Part shown: one piece after another, positions 44,452-53,217 of the stretch
Position numbering within the stretch: the stretch's first letter is position 1
Layout of the letters: each line of letters begins with the position of its first letter
Assembly (NCBI RefSeq): GCF_014639535.1
Contig: NZ_BMGA01000001.1
Coordinates: forward strand, 372,001 to 436,000
Direction of reading: 5' to 3'
DNA from: Flavobacterium palustre
Lineage (GTDB): Bacteria > Bacteroidota > Bacteroidia > Flavobacteriales > Flavobacteriaceae
Length of the DNA stretch: 64,000 nt
The notes under the pieces: model-generated
Told to the model about the DNA's origin: nothing
What the model saw: the letters and a program-made list of their open reading frames with translations, nothing else
The model's database searches: none
Made by a program: the position numbers and the translations under genes

Positions 44452-45690
44452 ATGTCAGAACTATTATTACCACCAGAGCATCGCTATGCTAAAATAATAA
44501 AGGAGCATCTAAATGAAGACGGAAACGAGCTTTCCATCCTGAATTTAGGACCTACTCACCCGGCTACTCACGGAATTTTCCAAAATATTCTATTGATGGA
44601 TGGGGAACGAATTATAGATGCTGAACCTACTATCGGTTATATCCACCGTGCTTTTGAAAAAATTGCCGAAAATCGTCCGTTTTATCAAATTACGCCACTT
44701 ACTGACCGTATGAACTATTGCTCCTCTCCTATCAACAATATGGGATGGTGGATGACTTTAGAAAAATTACTGAATATTGAAGTTCCTAAAAGAGCGCAAT
44801 ATTTAAGAGTTATTGTAATGGAATTAGCAAGAATTACCGATCACCTGATTTGTAATTCGATTTTAGGAGTTGATACCGGAGCTTACACCGGTTTCCTTTA
44901 TGTTTTTCAATTTAGAGAAAAAGTATATGAAATCTACGAAGAAATTTGTGGAGCTCGTTTAACAACCAATATGGGAAGAATTGGTGGTTTCGAAAGAGAC
45001 TGGTCACCAAAAGCTTTCGAATTATTAAACACCTTTCTTGAAGAATTCCCTCCGGCCTGGAAAGAATTCGAAAACCTATTCGAAAGAAACAGAATTTTTA
45101 TTGACAGAACAGTTAATGTAGGTGCTATTTCAGCTGAAAAAGCAATGGCTTACGGTTTTACAGGACCAAACTTACGTGCTGCCGGTGTAGATTATGATGT
45201 ACGTGTAGCTCAGCCTTATAGTTCTTACGAGGATTTTGATTTCCAAATTCCGGTAGGAAAATCAGGAGACACTTACGATCGTTTTTGTGTGCGTAATGCT
45301 GAAGTTTGGGAAAGTTTAAGTATTATTCGTCAGGCTTTGGAAAAAATGCCGGCAGGAAATGAGTATCACGCTGAAGTTCCTGATTACTATTTGCCTCCTA
45401 AAGAAGATGTTTACCACAACATGGAATCTTTAATTTATCATTTCAAAATTGTAATGGGAGAAGTTCCTGTTCCGGTTGCCGAAATTTACCATCCGGTAGA
45501 AGGAGGAAATGGAGAAATAGGTTTCTATTTAGTAACTGACGGAAGCCGTACTCCATACAGACTTCACTTTAGAAGACCTTGTTTTATCTATTACCAGGCT
45601 TATCCGGAGATGATAAAAGGAGCATTGCTATCAGATGCCATTGTTATTTTATCAAGTTTAAATGTTATTGCCGGAGAATTAGACGCATAA
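44452..45690 (+). CDS. nuoD: NADH-quinone oxidoreductase subunit D
   Basis: 412 aa, the 49-kDa-type subunit. Conserved blocks include NLGPTHPATHG, IGYIHRAFEKI, GRIGGFERDW, GFTGPNLRAAG and DGSRTPYRLHFRRPCF. With NuoB it forms the quinone-binding pocket. The size is normal. Confidence 0.97.
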   Translation: MSELLLPPEHRYAKIIKEHLNEDGNELSILNLGPTHPATHGIFQNILLMDGERIIDAEPTIGYIHRAFEKIAENRPFYQITPLTDRMNYCSSPINNMGWWMTLEKLLNIEVPKRAQYLRVIVMELARITDHLICNSILGVDTGAYTGFLYVFQFREKVYEIYEEICGARLTTNMGRIGGFERDWSPKAFELLNTFLEEFPPAWKEFENLFERNRIFIDRTVNVGAISAEKAMAYGFTGPNLRAAGVDYDVRVAQPYSSYEDFDFQIPVGKSGDTYDRFCVRNAEVWESLSIIRQALEKMPAGNEYHAEVPDYYLPPKEDVYHNMESLIYHFKIVMGEVPVPVAEIYHPVEGGNGEIGFYLVTDGSRTPYRLHFRRPCFIYYQAYPEMIKGALLSDAIVILSSLNVIAGELDA

Positions 45691-45765
45691 AAAGATTGCA
45701 GAATACAGATTGCAGAATTCAGATTGTAAAATCTAAAATCTAAAGTCTAAAATCTAAAATACAGA
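45691..45765. repeat. AAAATCTAAA-type repeat between nuoD and nuoE
   Basis: The gap contains GATTGCAGAAT twice (as GATTGCAGAATAC and GATTGCAGAATTC) and then four AAAATCTA/AAGTCTA units in tandem near 45729-45761. It resembles the nuoA-nuoB gap. No terminator-type T-run is seen, so transcription probably continues. Confidence 0.6.
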
Positions 45766-46296
45766 ATGGAAAGAGTACATTACAAACAAGAAATAAACAT
45801 GACTGACGCATTGATGAACCGCATCAATGAATTGATTAGTCATTATCCTGAAGACAAGAAGAAATCAGCTTTGTTGCCTGTTTTACACGAAGTTCAGGAC
45901 GCTCACGACAACTGGCTGAGTATCGAACTAATGGATAAGGTTGCCGAAATTCTTGAAATTTTGCCTATCGAAGTTTACGAAGTTGCCACTTTCTATACCA
46001 TGTACAACCTAAAACCAATTGGGAAATACATGTTTGAATTTTGCCAAACATCTTGCTGCTGTCTAAACGGAGTAGAAGATTTAATGGATTATACCTGCGA
46101 AAAATTAGGTGTTGGCATTGGAGAAACTACCGCTGACGGACTTTTTGAAGTAAGAGGTGTTGAATGTTTAGGCGCTTGTGGTTATGCTCCAATGATGCAA
46201 TTAGGCGATTTCTACAAAGAGCATTTGACAAAAGAAAAAATCGATCAGTTAATTGCTGATTGCCGAGATAATAAAATAATATTACACGATAAATAA
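45766..46296 (+). CDS. nuoE: NADH-quinone oxidoreductase subunit E
   Basis: 176 aa, the 24-kDa-type subunit. The [2Fe-2S] N1a ligands are Cys93 and Cys98 (CQTSCCCL) and Cys134 and Cys138 (ECLGACG). The start MERVHYKQEIN agrees with flavobacterial homologues as I recall them; a second Met at residue 12 is the alternative. It works with NuoF and NuoG in the NADH-oxidising module. Confidence 0.95.
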   Translation: MERVHYKQEINMTDALMNRINELISHYPEDKKKSALLPVLHEVQDAHDNWLSIELMDKVAEILEILPIEVYEVATFYTMYNLKPIGKYMFEFCQTSCCCLNGVEDLMDYTCEKLGVGIGETTADGLFEVRGVECLGACGYAPMMQLGDFYKEHLTKEKIDQLIADCRDNKIILHDK

Positions 46297-46297
46297 G

Positions 46298-47665
46298 ATG
46301 TCAAAGAAAATATTATTAGACAAAATCAACGTTCCGGGGATTAAAACCTACGAAGTATATCGCCAACATGGTGGTTATGCTTCGGTAGAAAAAGCCATAA
46401 AATCAATGACTCCTGATGAAGTTGTGGAGGAAGTGAAAAAATCAGGGCTTCGTGGTCGTGGTGGTGCAGGTTTCCCTGCCGGAATGAAATGGAGTTTTAT
46501 TGATAAAAAATCAGGTAAACCAAGACACTTGGTTTGCAATGCCGACGAATCAGAACCGGGAACTTTCAAAGACCGATATTTGATGGAATTTATTCCTCAT
46601 TTATTGATTGAAGGAATGATTACTTCCAGTTTTGCTTTGGGAGCAAACCGCTCGTACATCTACATTCGTGGAGAATACATGTGGGTTTTTAAAATATTAG
46701 AAAGAGCCATTGCCGAAGCTAAAGCTGCAGGATGGTTAGGAAAAAATATTTTAGGAACAGGATATGATTTAGAATTACACGTTCACTGTGGAGCCGGAGC
46801 TTACATTTGTGGAGAAGAAACCGCTTTGATCGAATCTTTGGAAGGTAAAAGAGGAAATCCACGTATCAAACCGCCTTTCCCAGCTGTTTCCGGACTTTGG
46901 GCAAACCCAACAGTCGTGAACAACGTAGAAACTATTGCAGCAGTACCTTGGATTGTAAACAATTCAGGTGATGATTATGCTAAAATTGGTGTTGGAAGAT
47001 CAACAGGAACTAAATTGATATCTGCTTCAGGAAATATTATAAATCCGGGAGTTTACGAAATCGAATTGGGATTAAGCGTAGATGAATTCATGAATTCTGA
47101 CGAATATTTGGGAGGAATGTCATCCAATAGACCTTTGAAAGCCTTAGTACCGGGAGGTTCATCAGTGCCAATTTTACCAGCCGATTTGATTTTCAAAACA
47201 GCAAATGGTGAAGATCGTTTAATGACTTACGAATCATTGAGCGACGGTGGATTTGCAACAGGTTCAATGCTGGGTTCAGGAGGATTTATCGTTTATGATG
47301 ATACCGCTTGTATTGTACGCAACACTTGGAATTTCTCCCGTTTCTATCACCATGAATCTTGCGGACAATGTACTCCATGTAGAGAAGGAACAGGCTGGTT
47401 GGAAAAAGTATTGCATAGAATCGAAACAGGTCACGGACGTGAAGAAGACATCGATTTGTTGTGGAGCATTCAATCTAAAATAGAAGGAAATACTATTTGT
47501 CCTCTTGGTGATGCGGCTTCATGGCCGGTAGCAGCAGCTATTCGTCATTTCAGAGAAGAATTTGAATACCATGTTCGTTTCCCGGAAAGAATAAAAAACA
47601 GAGATCACTTTGTGAATGAGCCTTTTGATAAAGTAAGACATTTGGTAAGCAAGCAAGTGATTTAA
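46298..47665 (+). CDS. nuoF: NADH-quinone oxidoreductase subunit F
   Basis: 455 aa, the 51-kDa-type NADH-binding subunit. The FMN loop is GRGGAGFPAGMKWSF. The NADH/acidic site is DESEPGTFKDR. The [4Fe-4S] N3 ligands are Cys355, Cys358, Cys361 (SCGQCTPC) and Cys401. It begins 1 bp after nuoE and is the entry point for electrons. Confidence 0.97.
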   Translation: MSKKILLDKINVPGIKTYEVYRQHGGYASVEKAIKSMTPDEVVEEVKKSGLRGRGGAGFPAGMKWSFIDKKSGKPRHLVCNADESEPGTFKDRYLMEFIPHLLIEGMITSSFALGANRSYIYIRGEYMWVFKILERAIAEAKAAGWLGKNILGTGYDLELHVHCGAGAYICGEETALIESLEGKRGNPRIKPPFPAVSGLWANPTVVNNVETIAAVPWIVNNSGDDYAKIGVGRSTGTKLISASGNIINPGVYEIELGLSVDEFMNSDEYLGGMSSNRPLKALVPGGSSVPILPADLIFKTANGEDRLMTYESLSDGGFATGSMLGSGGFIVYDDTACIVRNTWNFSRFYHHESCGQCTPCREGTGWLEKVLHRIETGHGREEDIDLLWSIQSKIEGNTICPLGDAASWPVAAAIRHFREEFEYHVRFPERIKNRDHFVNEPFDKVRHLVSKQVI

Positions 47666-47672
47666 AATAACG

Positions 47673-47690
47673 TCCCGATGATTATCGGGA
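47673..47690. repeat. TCCCGAT-n4-ATCGGGA palindrome between nuoF and nuoG
   Basis: TCCCGATGATTATCGGGA is an 18-bp near-palindrome inside the 70-bp gap. It shares both 7-nt arms with the cold-shock terminator core (42639-42656) and the 49868 copy. No T-run follows, so it is not a strong terminator. Confidence 0.65.
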
Positions 47691-47735
47691 TTGATTTCAA
47701 AAACAAGACACTCTCAGGAGTAAAATATTGTAATA

Positions 47736-48785
47736 ATGAAAGTAACAATAGACGGTCAAAGCATAGAAGTAGAACCAGGAACAACCATTCTACAAGCGGC
47801 ACGTATGATAGGAGGAGAATCAGTTCCGCCTGCAATGTGTTATTATTCTAAACTAAAAGGCAGCGGTGGAAAATGCCGTTGTTGTTTAGTTGAAGTTTCC
47901 AAAGGAAGTGAAGCTGACCCAAGACCCATGCCAAAATTGATGGCATCTTGTGTAACAGGATGTATGGACGGTATGGAAGTCAACAGTAAAAATTCAGACA
48001 GAGTACGTGAAGCACGTCAATCGGTTACTGAATTTTTATTAATCAATCACCCATTGGATTGTCCTATTTGTGATCAGGCAGGAGAATGCGATTTGCAGGA
48101 TTTAAGCTTTGAACACGGAAAATCAAAAACCCGTTTTATAGAAGAAAAAAGAACATTTGAACCGGAAGATATTGGTCCAAATATTCAATTGCACATGAAC
48201 CGTTGTATTTTATGTCAACGTTGTGTACAGGTTGCCGATCAATTGACTGACAAAAGAGTTCATGGTGTTTTAGATCGTGGTGATCATGCTAATATTTCGA
48301 CTTGTATTTCGAAAGCCATCGATAATGAATTCTCAGGAAACATGATTGATGTATGTCCTGTAGGTGCTTTGACTGATAAAACTTTCCGTTTCAAATCAAG
48401 AGTTTGGTTCAACAAACCTTTCAATGCGCACAGAGAATGTACTACTCCGGGATGTTGCGGAAAAACTACGGTTTGGATGTTTGGAAATGAAATACAAAGA
48501 GTTACCGGAAGAAAAGACCAATACCACGAAGTAGAAGATTTTATATGCAACACTTGTCGTTTTGACAAAAAAGAAGTTACTGACTGGGTTATTGAAGGAC
48601 CAAGAAAATTTGATAAAGATTCGGTTATCAATCAAAATAATTACACCCGAGAAATGGAGACAGTTCATATTGCTACCGAAGAAGGGATTCTGAAAGGCAG
48701 AGAACAAGACCGTAAAAAAATCAGTATGACGGCAATCCCGTTAAAAAAAGAAGAGCAGGAAGAATTTAACAATGGTAACCTATAA
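47736..48785 (+). CDS. nuoG: NADH-quinone oxidoreductase subunit G, short form
   Basis: 349 aa, about half the length of enterobacterial NuoG. The iron-sulfur N-terminal domains are complete: N1b with Cys35, Cys47, Cys50, Cys72; N5 with His105, Cys109, Cys112, Cys118 (HPLDCPICDQAGEC); then CILCQRC for N4. A remnant of the molybdopterin-like domain (CCGKTTVWMFGNEIQRVTGR) follows and stops. The large C-terminal domain is missing, with no frameshift visible and nuoH 3 bp downstream. I believe short NuoG is normal in flavobacteria. Confidence 0.92.
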   Translation: MKVTIDGQSIEVEPGTTILQAARMIGGESVPPAMCYYSKLKGSGGKCRCCLVEVSKGSEADPRPMPKLMASCVTGCMDGMEVNSKNSDRVREARQSVTEFLLINHPLDCPICDQAGECDLQDLSFEHGKSKTRFIEEKRTFEPEDIGPNIQLHMNRCILCQRCVQVADQLTDKRVHGVLDRGDHANISTCISKAIDNEFSGNMIDVCPVGALTDKTFRFKSRVWFNKPFNAHRECTTPGCCGKTTVWMFGNEIQRVTGRKDQYHEVEDFICNTCRFDKKEVTDWVIEGPRKFDKDSVINQNNYTREMETVHIATEEGILKGREQDRKKISMTAIPLKKEEQEEFNNGNL

Positions 48786-48788
48786 AAA

Positions 48789-49841
48789 ATGGACAGTACA
48801 ATTATTATAGAAAAAAGTGTTATCATTTTGGTTGTCTTTGCCATTACTATGGTCATGGCAATGTATTCTACACTTGCAGAACGAAAAATTGCAGCCTGGT
48901 TACAAGACCGTATTGGTCCGAACAGAGCCGGAAAAGGTGGGATTTTACAACCATTAGCTGATGGTTTAAAATTATTCTCAAAAGAAGAATTTGAGCCTAA
49001 CACACCTAATAAATTTTTATTTTATGTTGGACCGGCAGTAGCCATGAGTACAGCTTTAATGACAAGTGCTGTAATACCATGGGGAGACAAATTCCATCTT
49101 TTTGGGAGAGATATCATCCTGCAGGCTGCCGATATTGATGTCGCTTTATTGTATTTCTTCGGAGTAGTTTCAGTAGGTGTTTACGGAATCATCATCGGTG
49201 GATGGGCATCCAACAATAAATTCTCTCTAATGAGTGCCGTAAGAGCTACATCTCAAATGGTTTCTTACGAAATAGCCATGGGTTTATCCATCATTGCTTT
49301 ATTAATGATGACAGGAACATTGAGTCTAAGAGAAATTAGTTTACAACAACAAGGTATGCACTGGAATGTGTTCTACCAACCGCTTTCGTTCTTAATCTTC
49401 TTAATCTGTGCTTTTGCTGAATCGAACAGAACCCCTTTTGACTTAGCAGAATGTGAGAGTGAATTAATTGGAGGTTATCATACGGAGTATTCTTCTATGA
49501 AAATGGGATTCTACTTATTTGCTGAATATGCAAATATGTTTATCTCTTCAACCATTCTTGCCGTTTTATTCTTTGGAGGCTATAATTATCCGGGAATGAG
49601 TTGGGCAGTAGAAAACTGGGGCGTAAATTTAGCAAACCTAATAGGAATTGGAGTTTTATTTGCAAAAATATGTTTCTTCATCTTTTTCTATATGTGGGTA
49701 AGATGGACTATTCCAAGATTCAGATACGATCAATTGATGAATTTGGGATGGAGAATATTAATTCCGTTATCAATATTGAATATCATGATTACAGGAATTG
49801 TAATTTTGAGACACGAAATTATAGCGTTTTTAGGATTTTAA
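48789..49841 (+). CDS. nuoH: NADH-quinone oxidoreductase subunit H
   Basis: 350 aa, about eight membrane helices. Conserved blocks are LAERKIAAWLQDRIGPNRAG, ADGLKLFSKEEF and SNRTPFDLAECESELIGGYHTEY, the last being the quinone-channel loop. It joins the membrane arm to the peripheral arm. It begins 3 bp after nuoG. Confidence 0.96.
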   Translation: MDSTIIIEKSVIILVVFAITMVMAMYSTLAERKIAAWLQDRIGPNRAGKGGILQPLADGLKLFSKEEFEPNTPNKFLFYVGPAVAMSTALMTSAVIPWGDKFHLFGRDIILQAADIDVALLYFFGVVSVGVYGIIIGGWASNNKFSLMSAVRATSQMVSYEIAMGLSIIALLMMTGTLSLREISLQQQGMHWNVFYQPLSFLIFLICAFAESNRTPFDLAECESELIGGYHTEYSSMKMGFYLFAEYANMFISSTILAVLFFGGYNYPGMSWAVENWGVNLANLIGIGVLFAKICFFIFFYMWVRWTIPRFRYDQLMNLGWRILIPLSILNIMITGIVILRHEIIAFLGF

Positions 49842-49867
49842 ATTAGCAAAGATTACTATTAGTCCCG

Positions 49868-49885
49868 TCCCGATAGCTATCGGGA
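49868..49885. repeat. TCCCGAT-n4-ATCGGGA palindrome between nuoH and nuoI
   Basis: TCCCGATAGCTATCGGGA, a perfect 18-bp palindrome, sits in the 69-bp gap. The third copy of this core in the window. No poly-T follows. Confidence 0.65.
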
Positions 49886-49910
49886 AGCTAAAAAATAAAA
49901 ATAAAAAAAG

Positions 49911-50456
49911 ATGTCAATAGAAACCATATCCTTATCGGGAAGAAAAAAACAAGTCTCTAACAAAGAGATGACTTTTTTAGAGCGTTTATATCTTGTTGCG
50001 ATTGTAAAAGGATTATTTATTACGTTGAAACACTTGTTTTCAAGAAAGGTTACCATTCAGTATCCTGAGCAAGTACGTACCATGAGTCCGGTATATCGTG
50101 GACAACACATGTTAAAGCGTGACGAACAGGGAAGAGAAAACTGTACTGCCTGCGGTTTATGTGCTTTGTCATGTCCTGCGGAAGCCATTACGATGAAAGC
50201 TGCGGAACGCAAACCAAATGAAAAACATTTGTACCGCGAGGAGAAATATGCCGAAATATATGAAATCAATATGTTGCGTTGTATTTTTTGCGGACTTTGC
50301 GAGGAAGCCTGTCCAAAAGATGCAATTTATTTGACTACTTCAAAAGTATTAGTTCCTTCCAGCTATGAAAGAGAGGATTTTATTTTTGGAAAAGACAAAT
50401 TAGTGATGCCTTTAGAAATGGCTATTAAAAACACCCAACTTAAAAATGCTAACTAA
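49911..50456 (+). CDS. nuoI: NADH-quinone oxidoreductase subunit I
   Basis: 181 aa with two [4Fe-4S] ferredoxin motifs: Cys78, 81, 84, 88 (CTACGLCALSCP) and Cys124, 127, 130, 134 (CIFCGLCEEACP), clusters N6a and N6b. It carries electrons from NuoG towards NuoB. It ends directly before nuoJ. Confidence 0.97.
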   Translation: MSIETISLSGRKKQVSNKEMTFLERLYLVAIVKGLFITLKHLFSRKVTIQYPEQVRTMSPVYRGQHMLKRDEQGRENCTACGLCALSCPAEAITMKAAERKPNEKHLYREEKYAEIYEINMLRCIFCGLCEEACPKDAIYLTTSKVLVPSSYEREDFIFGKDKLVMPLEMAIKNTQLKNAN

Positions 50457-50996
50457 ATGATACATATTCCTGATTTTGCACACGCATCTACTGTACAAAT
50501 TACATTTTGTTTCTTAGCGTTTATCACTGTAATTACGGCTTTTTTAGCCATATTCAGCAGAAATCCAATTCATAGTGCACTTTATCTTGTTATTTCATTT
50601 TTCTCGATTGCAGGACATTATTTACTGTTGAATTCTCAGTTTTTGGCTATTGTTCACGTTATTGTTTACTCTGGAGCCATTATGATTTTATTCTTATTCA
50701 CCATCATGTTAATGAATTTGAATAAAGAAAATGAAGTCCACAAACCCCGTATTACCCGACTGGGAGCCATTGTTTCCTTTTGCTTAATTTGTATTGTTTT
50801 GATTTTAGTTTTTATCAATTCAAAACCTATAGCCGGAGAATACATTGCAACAGGAGAAGATTACCAATCGATAAAAGTATTAGGACGTGTTTTATTAAAC
50901 GAATACATGGTTCCTTTTGAATTTGCTTCTATCCTGCTTTTAACTGCGATGATTGGAGTAGTATTATTGTCTAAAAAAGAAAAAACTGAGAAATAA
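50457..50996 (+). CDS. nuoJ: NADH-quinone oxidoreductase subunit J
   Basis: 179 aa with five membrane helices. Conserved segments are [23 protein letters not shown] and [20 protein letters not shown], the latter holding the pi-bulge helix typical of this subunit. Membrane-arm component. It follows nuoI without a gap and ends 1 bp before nuoK. Confidence 0.95.
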   Translation: MIHIPDFAHASTVQITFCFLAFITVITAFLAIFSRNPIHSALYLVISFFSIAGHYLLLNSQFLAIVHVIVYSGAIMILFLFTIMLMNLNKENEVHKPRITRLGAIVSFCLICIVLILVFINSKPIAGEYIATGEDYQSIKVLGRVLLNEYMVPFEFASILLLTAMIGVVLLSKKEKTEK

Positions 50997-50997
50997 A

Positions 50998-51318
50998 ATG
51001 ACTAATATTTTAAATGAAATAGGCATAGAAAACTATATTTTCCTTTCTGTAATACTTTTTTGTATTGGAGTATTCGGAGTTTTATACAGACGAAATGCTA
51101 TCATCGTATTTATGTCGATCGAAATTATGCTAAATGCAGTAAATCTTTTGTTTGTGGCATTTTCAACCTATCATCAGGATGCACAAGGTCAGGTATTTGT
51201 GTTTTTCTCTATGGCGGTAGCTGCGGCCGAAGTGGCGGTAGGTTTAGCGATTTTGGTATCGATTTTTAGAAATTTAGGTTCGATTGATATTAATAATTTA
51301 AAAAACTTAAAAGGATAA
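50998..51318 (+). CDS. nuoK: NADH-quinone oxidoreductase subunit K
   Basis: 106 aa, three membrane helices. The membrane Glu residues appear in [15 protein letters not shown] and [15 protein letters not shown], both required positions for proton transfer in the family. Small membrane-arm subunit, 6 bp before nuoL. Confidence 0.96.
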   Translation: MTNILNEIGIENYIFLSVILFCIGVFGVLYRRNAIIVFMSIEIMLNAVNLLFVAFSTYHQDAQGQVFVFFSMAVAAAEVAVGLAILVSIFRNLGSIDINNLKNLKG

Positions 51319-51324
51319 ACAATA

Positions 51325-53208
51325 ATGAATACGAATTTAGCTTTACTCTTATTATTAGCTCCTTTTTTAGGATTTTTATTTAATATTTTCTTTGGAAAAA
51401 AGATAGGAAAAACGGCTTCCGGTGTAGTGGGAACACTAACTGTAGTTTTATCATTTGCTCTTACACTTTGTTTCTTTTCGAAAATTAATATCGACCAGCA
51501 ACCTATACAAATTCAATTGTTCAATTGGATTCAAATTAGCAATTTCCGAGTAGATTTTGGTTTCCTTTTAGACCAATTATCTATTTTATGGTTGCTATTT
51601 GTAACAGGAATTGGTTCTTTAATCCACCTCTACTCGATTAGCTATATGCACGACGATGAGAATATGCACAAGTTTTTTGCGTATTTGAATTTGTTCATCT
51701 TTTTCATGATTACGTTAGTTATCGGAAGCAACTTATTAGTATTATTCATTGGTTGGGAAGGTGTTGGACTTTGCTCTTACCTACTTATCGGATTTTGGCA
51801 TAAGAATCAGGAATACAATGATGCAGCTAAAAAAGCTTTTATCATGAACCGAATTGGGGATTTAGGATTATTGATTGGTATTTTCATCATTGGTTCTTTG
51901 TTCCCTACTTTAGATTATACTACTTTAAAAACAGCTATTGCCTCTTCTAATAATTTAGATATTAGTATGATTTCGCTTGCTGCTTTTGCCTTGTTTATTG
52001 GAGCTTGTGGTAAATCAGCTCAAATTCCATTATACACCTGGTTACCTGATGCGATGGCGGGACCAACACCGGTTTCGGCTTTGATTCACGCTGCAACAAT
52101 GGTAACTGCCGGTATTTTCATGATTACGAGATTGAATTATGTATTTGATTTGGCTCCTGAAGTACAAAATATCATTGCCATTATTGGAGCTGTAACTTCA
52201 CTTGTCGCTGCAACGATTGCTTTGGTTCAAACGGACATCAAAAAAGTATTGGCTTATTCAACAGTTTCTCAATTGGGATTAATGTTCCTGGCTTTAGGTT
52301 TTGGAGCTTATGAAATTGCCGTTTTCCACGTAATCACACACGCTTTCTTTAAGGCTTGTTTGTTCTTAGGATCAGGGTCAGTAATTCACGCTCTTCACGG
52401 AGAACAGGATATGCGCAGAATGGGTGGAGTGAAAAAAGTAATGGGAATTACTTTTATAACTTTCTTACTTTCATCATTAGCCATTTCAGGAATACCTCCT
52501 TTTTCAGGGTTTTTCTCAAAAGACGAAATCTTGATGACTGCTTTTCACAATAACATTGCACTTTGGGTTATCGCTTCGCTGGCTTCATTAATGACTGCTT
52601 TTTATATGTTCCGTTTGTTGTATTTGACTTTCTTCAAAGAATTCAGAGGAACTGAACACCAAAAATCTCATTTACATGAAAGCCCGGCTTTAATTACTTT
52701 CCCTCTTATTGTTTTGGCAATTTTAGCCACTATTGGCGGAGCTATCAGCTTGCCAACAGGAAGCTGGTTAAACGGATATTTAGCACCTTTATTTTCCAAA
52801 GAAGCGCACGAAGCACATCATTTTGGAACTACAGAATACACTTTGATGGCTGTTGCAGTTCTTGGTGGAATCATTGGAATTACAATTGCTTTTGTAAAAT
52901 ACATCAAACAAAACCAGGTTCCGGCTGAAGATGCTGAAATTACAGGTTTTGCCAAAGTACTTTACAACAAATATTATGTGGACGAAATCTATGATGCTAT
53001 TTTTGTAAAATCCACAAATGTCTTATCTCGATTCTTCAGAGATTATGTAGAAACGTCTTTATCATCATTAGTATTTGGATTAGGGAAAGTAACCAACGAA
53101 TTAAGTTACCAAGGGAAAAAATTACAAACAGGAAGTATTGGTTTTTACTTGTTTGTATTTGTTTTAGGACTTTGCAGCATAGTAACTTATTTATTTTTAG
53201 CTCAATAA
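51325..53208 (+). CDS. nuoL: NADH-quinone oxidoreductase subunit L
   Basis: 627 aa antiporter-like subunit with about 14-16 helices. Core features are FIGWEGVGLCSYLLIGFWH (essential Glu), LYTWLPDAMAGPTPVSALIHAATMVTAG (broken helix with Lys/His line) and KKVLAYSTVSQLGLMFLALG. The C-terminal part has the long lateral-helix region. It is the distal proton-pump subunit. Confidence 0.97.
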   Translation: MNTNLALLLLLAPFLGFLFNIFFGKKIGKTASGVVGTLTVVLSFALTLCFFSKINIDQQPIQIQLFNWIQISNFRVDFGFLLDQLSILWLLFVTGIGSLIHLYSISYMHDDENMHKFFAYLNLFIFFMITLVIGSNLLVLFIGWEGVGLCSYLLIGFWHKNQEYNDAAKKAFIMNRIGDLGLLIGIFIIGSLFPTLDYTTLKTAIASSNNLDISMISLAAFALFIGACGKSAQIPLYTWLPDAMAGPTPVSALIHAATMVTAGIFMITRLNYVFDLAPEVQNIIAIIGAVTSLVAATIALVQTDIKKVLAYSTVSQLGLMFLALGFGAYEIAVFHVITHAFFKACLFLGSGSVIHALHGEQDMRRMGGVKKVMGITFITFLLSSLAISGIPPFSGFFSKDEILMTAFHNNIALWVIASLASLMTAFYMFRLLYLTFFKEFRGTEHQKSHLHESPALITFPLIVLAILATIGGAISLPTGSWLNGYLAPLFSKEAHEAHHFGTTEYTLMAVAVLGGIIGITIAFVKYIKQNQVPAEDAEITGFAKVLYNKYYVDEIYDAIFVKSTNVLSRFFRDYVETSLSSLVFGLGKVTNELSYQGKKLQTGSIGFYLFVFVLGLCSIVTYLFLAQ

Positions 53209-53217
53209 TTTTATATC

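Noticed and set aside
48284-49003. Several minus-strand frames across nuoG and nuoH
   Set aside because: They are antisense to conserved complex I sequence and show no domain or start context.
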